Source of the DNA: Saprospiraceae bacterium
Lineage (GTDB): Bacteria > Bacteroidota > Bacteroidia > Chitinophagales > Saprospiraceae
Length of the DNA stretch: 64,000 bases
Reading direction: 5' to 3'
Assembly (NCBI GenBank): GCA_016718505.1
Contig: JADKDE010000001.1
Coordinates: 765,501-829,500 of the forward strand
The notes below the pieces were generated by a model. The model did not search any database and was not told the DNA's origin. It worked only from the letters and a program-made list of their open reading frames with translations. The translations under genes and the position numbers were made by a program. This document shows, piece after piece, positions 57,506 through 64,000 of the stretch. Numbering within the stretch: the stretch's first letter is position 1; each line of letters starts with the position of its first letter.

Positions 57506-58276
57506 CTAAAAAATCCATTTCAGTTGCTTGACATCGAAAGACTCTCTCTCTAAGCTCGGCCACTCAACAACCAAAAGACCAGATTTTTCAATATCTACGA
57601 TTTTGCCTTGCTTTTGCTGGCCATCTTGCAGCTCAAACCAACATATTTGATTAAAATATAGCAAATTATCAAAATATAAATTGTCGATGGTTGTAATATC
57701 TTTGTTTTTTAATAATAAATAAAATTCTTCCAAGGATTTTAAGATATGATAGAGGACAGCTTCTCTATCTTGCTCGATGTGTACAATGTCATAGATTGAA
57801 GTGGCTGCAGGGATATGAGAAGAAATATTCTCAGTATTGACATTCAATCCAATGCCAATGATGGTATGCTTGACATGGTCATTTTGCAAAGCATTTTCGA
57901 TGAGAATACCAGCTATTTTTTTATTTTCATGATAAATGTCATTGGGCCATTTAATAAGGAATTTTTCTTTTGGATAAAGCTTGTGTAATGCATTTACAAT
58001 GGCGATGGAAGACATTTTACTTAAATAAAATATTTCAGTTGCTGCCAAAAAGACAGGCTCTAAATAAACGGAAAATGATAAATTTTTGTGGGAATCAGAA
58101 AACCATTTGGCGCCTAGTTGACCTCGGCCTTGTAATTGACTATCTGCCGAAATGACAGTTCCTTCCATTGGACTGGTTTTTGATAATAAATCTTGTAGAA
58201 AATCGTTGGTAGAGGAGACTTCACTGAGGCGAATTCGATTCTTTCCGAGAAATACAGGGCTTTGTGCCATAGTCAT
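57506..58276 (-). CDS. birA: Biotin-[acetyl-CoA carboxylase] ligase
   Basis: A 256-residue mono-functional biotin protein ligase without the N-terminal DNA-binding domain of E. coli BirA. Catalytic blocks are SSTNDFLQDL, the biotin/ATP loop GRGQLGAKWFS (near 70) and KWPNDIYHENKKIAGILIE (near 120), and a small C-terminal domain. Attaches biotin to carboxylase carrier proteins. Divergent from rsfS; the start may be 58276 or 58270. Confidence 0.88.
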   Translation of the reverse strand: MTMAQSPVFLGKNRIRLSEVSSTNDFLQDLLSKTSPMEGTVISADSQLQGRGQLGAKWFSDSHKNLSFSVYLEPVFLAATEIFYLSKMSSIAIVNALHKLYPKEKFLIKWPNDIYHENKKIAGILIENALQNDHVKHTIIGIGLNVNTENISSHIPAATSIYDIVHIEQDREAVLYHILKSLEEFYLLLKNKDITTIDNLYFDNLLYFNQICWFELQDGQQKQGKIVDIEKSGLLVVEWPSLERESFDVKQLKWIF

Positions 58277-58289
58277 GTAGATATATTTG
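58261..58289 (+). promoter_or_regulatory. rsfS operon promoter
   Basis: TTTG (58261-58264), 17-nt spacer, TATATTTG (58282-58289). A second -7-like box, TATCTTTG, follows at 58292-58299. The start site would be near 58296, about 65 bases before rsfS. Confidence 0.6.
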
Positions 58290-58360
58290 TGTATCTTTGT
58301 GGGTTAAAGTACGGGTATTTTAGTACATTTCAAAGTTATAATAATTTTAATAAATACAAT

Positions 58361-58753
58361 TTGAGTAAATTAGACAAAAACACCAAGATAAAAAGCAGCC
58401 AAGAGGTGGATGTGCTGAACGATTTGATAATTGATGCTATTCAAGATATAAAAGGAAAAAATATCGTAAAAATAGACCTTACAAAAGTCCATGATGCTCC
58501 AGCAGAGTATTTTATAATTTGCGAAGGAGACTCAATAGTACAGGTCAGAGGTATTGCTGAAAATGTGATGCGGCGAGTAAAAACGGAGCTATCCCAAAAC
58601 TCTTTTAACAAAGAAGGGATTTTGTCCTCAAGGTGGGTTTTATTGGACTATTTTCAGACGGTGGTACATGTTTTTTATCCAGAAGCGAGGGCATTTTATG
58701 ATTTAGAAGACCTTTGGAGTGATGGAAAAAGGACAGAATACGCCAATCTATAA
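58361..58753 (+). CDS. rsfS: Ribosome silencing factor
   Basis: A 130-residue RsfS/Iojap protein that binds ribosomal protein L14 (uL14) and blocks subunit joining. Core motifs are DIKGKNIVKIDLTKV, APAEYFIICEGDSIVQVRGIA and the WVLLDYFQTVVHVFYPEARAFYDLEDLW tail. TTG at 58361 is used: it gives the usual length and lies downstream of the promoter, whereas the open frame from 58262 would start inside it. ftsH follows 23 bp later. Confidence 0.88.
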   Translation: MSKLDKNTKIKSSQEVDVLNDLIIDAIQDIKGKNIVKIDLTKVHDAPAEYFIICEGDSIVQVRGIAENVMRRVKTELSQNSFNKEGILSSRWVLLDYFQTVVHVFYPEARAFYDLEDLWSDGKRTEYANL

Positions 58754-58776
58754 TCACCATTATTTTATAAAATATT

Positions 58777-60738
58777 ATGGAAGAGAATAATAATTCTAAG
58801 AATACCAATGGACCCAAAATAAATTTTGGCTCTTATTGGATATATGCTTTGCTTGCGACGATTTTTATCATATTAAATATTTTTAACTATGGTATGTCCG
58901 AGAAGAAAATCAATTATGCACAATTTGAAGAATTTGCCAAGCAAGGAGATGTTCAGAAACTGGAAGTCGCCAATGGTAAAATAGCCTATGTGACCATCAA
59001 GCCAGAAGCATTGACTAATGACCGTCACAAGGATGCACCTAAAAATGAATTTGGAGCAGAAGGTGCGCAGTACAAATTTGACATAGGACCAGGTGATGCT
59101 TTTGCAAGGAAGATCGAAAAGCTAAATGAAACCCTGCAAGGTCACCGAATCGACCCAGAATATGTCGATAGACCCAACTACTTATTGCCTATATTGAATT
59201 GGGTTCTCCCACTTTTGATCTTAGTTGGGATATGGATGTTCGTCATGCGTAAGATGGGTGGTGCCGCTGGAGGGCCAGGTGGACAGCTGTTCAATATTGG
59301 AAAATCTAGGGCTACATTATTCGATAAAAACTCAAAGGTGAATGTGACCTTTGCTGATGTTGCTGGCTTGGATGAAGCCAAAGAGGAAGTAATGGAAATC
59401 GTGGACTTTTTGAAAAACCCCAAGAAATATACCAATCTCGGAGGGAAAATCCCTAAGGGGGTGTTGTTGGTAGGACCCCCAGGTACAGGAAAGACCCTAT
59501 TAGCGAAAGCGGTAGCAGGAGAGGCGGCGGTTCCGTTTTTCTCCATATCAGGATCAGATTTTATTGAGATGTTTGTGGGAGTCGGAGCGTCGAGAGTAAG
59601 AGATTTATTCAAGCAAGCGAGAGATAAAGCGCCTTGTATCGTTTTTATTGATGAAATAGATGCAATAGGAAGGGCTAGAGGACGGAATTCAATCCAAGGA
59701 GGTAATGATGAAAGGGAAAGTACCCTTAATCAATTATTGGTAGAAATGGATGGATTCAGTACAGATAAAGGGGTTATTTTGATGGCTGCAACCAATAGAG
59801 CCGACGTACTCGACAGTGCGCTGATGAGGCCAGGAAGATTTGATAGACAGATAGAAGTAGGAGCTCCAGATCTAGCTGGTAGGGAGCAAATATTCAATGT
59901 TCACATAAAGGCCATTAAGGTCAAACCAGAAGTAAAAACAGCGGTTTTGGCAGAAATGACGCCTGGATTTGCTGGTGCGGATATCGCCAATATTTGCAAC
60001 GAAGCGGCTTTGATCGCTGCACGTAGAGGCAAAGAGGAGGTAGATATGGATGATTTTAATTATGCCCTTGACAGAGTTATCGGCGGCTTAGAAAAGAAAA
60101 ATAAAATAATTTCGCCATCGGAAAAAGAAATCATAGCCTATCACGAAGCGGGACACGCCATATGTGGATGGTATTTGGAACACGCATCTCCACTGGTTAA
60201 AGTCACCATTGTGCCAAGGGGCATCGGCACCTTGGGTTATGCCCAGTACTTGCCAAAAGAAGAGTATATCGTTAGGACAGAGCAGCTATTGGATAGGATT
60301 TGTATGACCTTTGGAGGTCGAGCAGCCGAAGAAATTGTATTCAACAAAGTCTCAACTGGGGCTCAAAGTGATTTGGATCAAGTGACCAAAATGGCATACT
60401 CGATGGTAGGTGTCTATGGTATGAATCCAAAAGTTGGTCAAGTTTCATTCTATGGAATGTCCAAAGATCAGTTGATGAAGCCCTATTCAGATCAGACAGC
60501 ATTTTTGATAGATGACGAAGTCCGTATTTTGTTGGATATAGAGTTCAAAAGAGCTCAAAAATTGTTGAAAGAAAAAAGGCAAGAGCTCAATATTTTAGCG
60601 CAGCAATTATTGGAAAAGGAGGTTTTATTAAAATCGGATGTAGAAAGATTGATTGGTCCACGGCCTTTTGTAGCCCCACATACTTTCCAAAGTATGTCGG
60701 AACCCAATGCGGATCACATCCCAACATTGAATGCATAG
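58777..60738 (+). CDS. ftsH: ATP-dependent zinc metalloprotease FtsH
   Basis: A 653-residue inner-membrane AAA+ protease. Two N-terminal transmembrane helices flank a periplasmic domain of about 100 residues. AAA module with Walker A GPPGTGKT (near 235), Walker [16 protein letters not shown] region [20 protein letters not shown], then zinc-binding HEAGH (near 455). Degrades misfolded membrane proteins and short-lived regulators. Second gene of the rsfS-ftsH unit. Confidence 0.96.
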   Translation: MEENNNSKNTNGPKINFGSYWIYALLATIFIILNIFNYGMSEKKINYAQFEEFAKQGDVQKLEVANGKIAYVTIKPEALTNDRHKDAPKNEFGAEGAQYKFDIGPGDAFARKIEKLNETLQGHRIDPEYVDRPNYLLPILNWVLPLLILVGIWMFVMRKMGGAAGGPGGQLFNIGKSRATLFDKNSKVNVTFADVAGLDEAKEEVMEIVDFLKNPKKYTNLGGKIPKGVLLVGPPGTGKTLLAKAVAGEAAVPFFSISGSDFIEMFVGVGASRVRDLFKQARDKAPCIVFIDEIDAIGRARGRNSIQGGNDERESTLNQLLVEMDGFSTDKGVILMAATNRADVLDSALMRPGRFDRQIEVGAPDLAGREQIFNVHIKAIKVKPEVKTAVLAEMTPGFAGADIANICNEAALIAARRGKEEVDMDDFNYALDRVIGGLEKKNKIISPSEKEIIAYHEAGHAICGWYLEHASPLVKVTIVPRGIGTLGYAQYLPKEEYIVRTEQLLDRICMTFGGRAAEEIVFNKVSTGAQSDLDQVTKMAYSMVGVYGMNPKVGQVSFYGMSKDQLMKPYSDQTAFLIDDEVRILLDIEFKRAQKLLKEKRQELNILAQQLLEKEVLLKSDVERLIGPRPFVAPHTFQSMSEPNADHIPTLNA

Positions 60739-60789
60739 TAATATTTCGTTTTTGACAATAGATAATATCTGAATGTATTATCCGTTTTT

Positions 60790-61437
60790 ATGCAAAAGAA
60801 TGGAATGAAGAGATTTTATTTTAGTGTAGCATATTTTTTACTTGCAATCAGTTTGATGGGGCAAAATGCTAAGGAGATTCTTAGTAAAGTAAATGCCGAA
60901 ATGACAAAAAACCAAAGGGTTACCTTGGGTTTTGATTTGGTGATTAAAGAAGCTGAAAGGAAAAGTTTTACCACTAAGGGTATGGCTTATCAGAAGGGCA
61001 ATCTTTTTTACATTGACAATAAGTATTTGAGTCAAATATATGATGGGAAGCACTTGTACACCATCGCTCACAAAAATAAGTTGATTCAAATTACAAACTA
61101 CTCGGAAAAAGAAACGGACAATTTACTTTCGCCATTCATCATTGCAAAGCTTTACGAAACAAAAAAGTACGAATACCAGCTGGTTGAGGATCCGAGTACT
61201 AAAGATTTCACTATAGAATTTAAACCCATCAAAAAGAATACGGATTTTTTCAAAATTAGGCTAAAAATTAGTCCTAAATACGAATTGAAAGAAGCATTAT
61301 TGTTTGAAAAAAATGGCACAAGGTACACGTTGAAAGTAAAAAAAATCGATACAGTCTCCGACATTCAAGCGAGTAAATTTGTCTATAGTAAAGCCGATTT
61401 TTCGAAGTACAAAATTGAAGATTTAAGGTTGGACTGA
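60790..61437 (+). CDS. LolA-like outer-membrane lipoprotein carrier
   Basis: A 215-residue protein with signal peptide (cleavage near LMGQ). LolA-fold features are AKEILSKVNAEMTKNQRVTLGFDL, GMAYQKGNLFYIDNK, IYDGKHLYTIAHKNKLIQITNY and the C-terminal DTVSDIQASKFVYSKADF. Carries lipoproteins across the periplasm. The start at 60790 or ATG 60805 are both plausible. truA starts within its stop codon (TGATG). Confidence 0.8.
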   Translation: MQKNGMKRFYFSVAYFLLAISLMGQNAKEILSKVNAEMTKNQRVTLGFDLVIKEAERKSFTTKGMAYQKGNLFYIDNKYLSQIYDGKHLYTIAHKNKLIQITNYSEKETDNLLSPFIIAKLYETKKYEYQLVEDPSTKDFTIEFKPIKKNTDFFKIRLKISPKYELKEALLFEKNGTRYTLKVKKIDTVSDIQASKFVYSKADFSKYKIEDLRLD

Positions 61438-62177
61438 TGAGGTATTTTGCGGAGATTCAATTTAATGGCTCGAAATATGTAGGCTGGCAAAACCAACCTA
61501 ATGGTGTTTCAGTCCAAGAAATTATAGAGGAGAAGTTTTCCATCTTAGAAAAATCAAAGATTGAAGTCGTTGGTTGCGGTCGCACAGATACTGGGGTACA
61601 CGCGTTGCAGTTCTTTTTACATTTTGATGGAATGGAAGAATGGACAGAATTTCCCCTGACAAAAATCAATGGACTCTTACCTAAAGACATTAGTTTGGTT
61701 CGAATCTTACAGGTTGGTGACGAAGCTCACGCTAGATTTGATGCAACTCAAAGGTCATACACCTATTTTATTTCTAAGCATAAAAATCCATTTAACACAA
61801 AATTCTGCTATCAATTCCTTCAGTATGAAAAGCTGGATTTGGCGTTGATGCAACAGGCTTGCGAAATCATAAAAAAATACGACCACTTTGCTTCATTTTG
61901 TAAGACCAACTCTGACGCAAAAACGATGAAATGTAGGATCGATCGCCTTGAACTCCAAGAATCAAAAGATGGCTTAGAGGTACACATTTCGGCGGATAGA
62001 TTTCTACGAGGTATGGTTAGGTTGGTGGTCGGAGCATTACTTAATATAGGTATGCACAAGGTAAGTTTAGACGAATTAAAAAGTGCACTAGACCATCAAA
62101 AAAGGCTCGACCAAAACTGGTCTGTTCCAGCACATGGATTGTTTTTGTCCAATGTGAGATATGAATTTATTCATTAG
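61437..62177 (+). CDS. truA: tRNA pseudouridine(38-40) synthase
   Basis: A 246-residue TruA. The catalytic Asp is in GCGRTDTGVHALQ (near 55). Other blocks are YFAEIQFNGSKYVGWQNQPNG at the start, RFDATQRSYTYFI and FLRGMVRLVVGALLNIG. Modifies the anticodon stem-loop of many tRNAs. The start overlaps the LolA-like stop by 1 bp. Confidence 0.95.
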   Translation: MRYFAEIQFNGSKYVGWQNQPNGVSVQEIIEEKFSILEKSKIEVVGCGRTDTGVHALQFFLHFDGMEEWTEFPLTKINGLLPKDISLVRILQVGDEAHARFDATQRSYTYFISKHKNPFNTKFCYQFLQYEKLDLALMQQACEIIKKYDHFASFCKTNSDAKTMKCRIDRLELQESKDGLEVHISADRFLRGMVRLVVGALLNIGMHKVSLDELKSALDHQKRLDQNWSVPAHGLFLSNVRYEFIH

Positions 62178-62191
62178 AAGTGTTGACTTTT

Positions 62192-62905
62192 TTAGCCTCC
62201 AATCATGAATATTGCAGGTATTTTGTTTAGGTCGGGAATAGTTGCCGTTTTCCATTTTTTTATAGATAAAGTCCTAGTCCACTCGCCCTCTTGAGTCAGA
62301 TTTGCAGCCACTCCAACCAGCGTATTTTCGTGAAGTGTAGTAATCAATGTTTGAAATAATTTATTATTTCGATAAGGAGTTTCGATAAAAATTTGGGTTT
62401 GTTTTAGGCTGTGAGCGGCTTTTTCCAATCGCAATAATTCGCCAGCTAAAAGCTCAGTTTTTGGGGTTAGGTATCCGTGAAAAACAAAGCTCTGGCCATT
62501 CAATCCACTCGCCATAAGTGCCATCATGATGGAAGATGCGCCCACAAGGGGTACTACATTTATCGACATTTCATGACATAATCTTACCACGGCATAGCCA
62601 GGGTCCGCTACACAAGGGCATCCTGCTTCTGACATCAATCCTATGTTATTTCCTTCAGAAATGTGTTTAAGCATCTCCTGAAGCTCTTGTTTCGAAGTTT
62701 CATTATTAAATTCAAAAACCTGCAAAGCCGACTGTGGTTTGGGATGATTACAGCTTTTTATAAAAGCTCGTGCCGTCTTGGATCTTTCTACTATAAATAT
62801 ATCCAAGCTTCGGATTATCTCAAGGTTGTGGGTTGAAATCAACTTACGGTCGAAAGCACCTAGTGGGGTAGGGATCAAATAAATACAGCCTCGGCTCTTA
62901 TTCAT
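62192..62905 (-). CDS. Tetrapyrrole-methylase-fold SAM methyltransferase (RsmI paralogue)
   Basis: A 237-residue paralogue of RsmI: IYLIPTPLGAFD at the start, NIGLMSEAGCPCVADPG (the SDAGTP-like block, with GCPC), VVPLVGASSIMMALMASGLNG and the FHGYLTPK block. The altered substrate loops make 16S rRNA C1402 methylation unlikely, and the true target is unknown. ATG at 62905 overlaps the end of rsmI by 8 bp. Confidence 0.75.
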   Translation of the reverse strand: MNKSRGCIYLIPTPLGAFDRKLISTHNLEIIRSLDIFIVERSKTARAFIKSCNHPKPQSALQVFEFNNETSKQELQEMLKHISEGNNIGLMSEAGCPCVADPGYAVVRLCHEMSINVVPLVGASSIMMALMASGLNGQSFVFHGYLTPKTELLAGELLRLEKAAHSLKQTQIFIETPYRNNKLFQTLITTLHENTLVGVAANLTQEGEWTRTLSIKKWKTATIPDLNKIPAIFMIGG

Positions 62906-63581
62906 TTTTGGCTTTTTTGTTATCGGCACCTTCAACAATTACGACAATCTCTCCCTTGGGTGTAGTCGCCATGAAGTGGGCTATTAGGGTGCTTAAAGTT
63001 CCAGAATGACAGGTCTCAAATACTTTGGAAATTTCACGAACTACAGCAGCTTTTCTGTCTCCCCCAGCCTCCATTATTTCCGTCAAACATTTAACCAATC
63101 TGAACGGAGATTCATAGAGCACAAAAGTATTGGGTAGAGCAGTTAGATATTTTATCCTAGTTGAACGACCTTTTTTGTGTGGTAAAAACCCTTCGAAATG
63201 AAAAGTGTCGCATGGTAAACCGCTCATCACGAGTGCAGGAATCAACGCCGTAGGACCAGGTAAACAACAAATTTTTATTTGGTGCTGCACACATGCCCTC
63301 GTCAGAAGGAAAGCTGGATCTGAAATGCCGGGTGTACCTGCATCTGAAACTACACCAATCTTTTTACCCGCCAATAAATCTTCAATGATGGGTTGTATAG
63401 CTCGGTGTTCGTTGTGCGCGTGATATGAGCGTAGAGGCGTTTTTATTTCAAAATGTTTCATCAAATGCCCTGTCGTCCTAGTGTCTTCTGCAAGTATATA
63501 ATCCACTTCCTTTAGTATTCTCAAGGCTCGAAGGGTAATGTCTTCCAAATTTCCAATGGGTGTAGGGATCAGGTACAGCAT
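62898..63581 (-). CDS. rsmI: 16S rRNA (cytidine1402-2'-O)-methyltransferase
   Basis: A 227-residue RsmI: MLYLIPTPIGNLEDITLRAL, AEDTRTTGHLMKH, VVSDAGTPGISDPA, CCLPGPTALIPALVMSGLP and FEGFLPHKKG. ATG at 63581 is chosen because the conserved protein begins MLYLIPTP there and overlaps the upstream stop (ATGA). The longer open frame adds 42 atypical residues. Confidence 0.92.
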   Translation of the reverse strand: MLYLIPTPIGNLEDITLRALRILKEVDYILAEDTRTTGHLMKHFEIKTPLRSYHAHNEHRAIQPIIEDLLAGKKIGVVSDAGTPGISDPAFLLTRACVQHQIKICCLPGPTALIPALVMSGLPCDTFHFEGFLPHKKGRSTRIKYLTALPNTFVLYESPFRLVKCLTEIMEAGGDRKAAVVREISKVFETCHSGTLSTLIAHFMATTPKGEIVVIVEGADNKKAKNE

Positions 63582-64000
63582 CAGTCTTCGTGTTGATATT
63601 TTTCTTTGCGGTCGTAATAATATTTTAAAATGATAGAAAATCCAATATAGAAAAGTATGATGGGTGATAATGAAAATCGACCTAGGGCTATGAACAGAAT
63701 TCCGCAAATCAACAAAAATACATAACGGTATCTATTGGAAGCAAAAGTGAATTTATCAAATTTGAGTGATATCAAAGGTAATTCGCAATTCATTAAGTAG
63801 CTTAAAATCAGTATATTAGCGTATAAAAAATACGGATTGGAGAAAAAAGCACCCAACCCAAAGCCATTATACAAAATGAAAATTTGCAAGCCCATTACAT
63901 ATAATGTCTGAGCTGGTACGGGCAAGCCGAGAAACCCATTCATCTGCCTTGGATCATTGTTAAACTTAGCCAAGCGAAGCCCAGCGAATGCACTTATTAG
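63581..64000 (-). CDS. pssA: CDP-diacylglycerol-serine phosphatidyltransferase, partial
   Basis: C-terminal part of a membrane phospholipid synthase; the start lies beyond the window end. The segment LRLAKFNNDPRQMNGFLGLPVPA matches the cytidine-phosphatidyltransferase block just after the catalytic DG...AR...G...D...D motif (off window), followed by four hydrophobic helices. Makes phosphatidylserine from CDP-diacylglycerol. Overlaps the rsmI start. Confidence 0.75.
   Translation of the reverse strand, partial: LISAFAGLRLAKFNNDPRQMNGFLGLPVPAQTLYVMGLQIFILYNGFGLGAFFSNPYFLYANILILSYLMNCELPLISLKFDKFTFASNRYRYVFLLICGILFIALGRFSLSPIILFYIGFSIILKYYYDRKEKYQHED

Overview
The window is AT-rich bacterial DNA from a member of the Bacteroidota, probably a Saprospiraceae-like environmental lineage (inference, not a species call). 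Supporting signs are type IX secretion (T9SS) sorting domains on large adhesins, OmpH/Skp chaperones, a PUR-alpha-like DUF3276 protein, a YfhO-family giant membrane protein, CX4CH cytochromes next to a DUF5777 protein, and promoters that fit TTTG-N17-20-TAnnTTTG.

Layout. 0.2-7.6 kb: an esterase, an acyltransferase and an (alpha/alpha) toroid protein in a tightly coupled run, facing an ATP-grasp ligase, an M17 aminopeptidase, a DUF6929-like protein and a PAP2-like membrane protein. 8-9.9 kb: two ompH genes and murI. 9.9-11.9 kb: cysE-cysK behind what looks like a complete cysteine attenuator, with a leader ORF carrying four consecutive Cys codons, a candidate antiterminator and an intrinsic terminator. 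12-16.5 kb: lipid A-type acyltransferase, glutaminyl cyclase-like M28 protein, tRNA-Gln, a metal ABC permease fused to a DtxR/MntR domain, and an HTH regulator. 16.6-22.1 kb: yfhO between inverted copies of a structured repeat, an IS5-type element with TTAA target duplication, and a VapBC-like pair. 22.1-25.8 kb: nitroreductase, Mpo1-like, HemJ, M23 peptidase and GIN-domain adhesin. 26-32.6 kb: a 953-residue secreted coiled-coil protein, PUR-alpha-like and RRM proteins, a prolyl peptidase-like lipoprotein and a beta-barrel. 32.7-42.1 kb: two giant P-domain adhesins with gliding-motility C-terminal domains. 42.1-46.1 kb: nitroreductase, AMP nucleosidase, and an mntR / metal-binding protein / ATPase operon whose likely permease partner is the fusion 30 kb away. 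46.1-51.9 kb: a type III restriction-modification island with a YhcG (DUF1016) nuclease between mod and res. 52-57.4 kb: CotH/lamin-tail protein, a DUF5777 plus two cytochrome c lipoproteins, and DUF4920. 57.5-64 kb: birA, rsfS-ftsH-lolA-like-truA, two tetrapyrrole-methylase-fold methyltransferases and a partial pssA.

The two strongest unexpected signals are the polycysteine attenuator at 9890-10067 and a family of about 90-118-nt cloverleaf-like intergenic repeats (near 10-133, 16665-16770, 19335-19452 and 51979-52077). In the repeats the hairpin arms change sequence but keep pairing, while the short junction motifs stay fixed.

Caution: at least six otherwise intact genes are broken by a single small indel, mostly one missing base in a short homopolymer. 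This looks more like residual assembly error than real decay, and those genes are annotated here as single frameshifted units.
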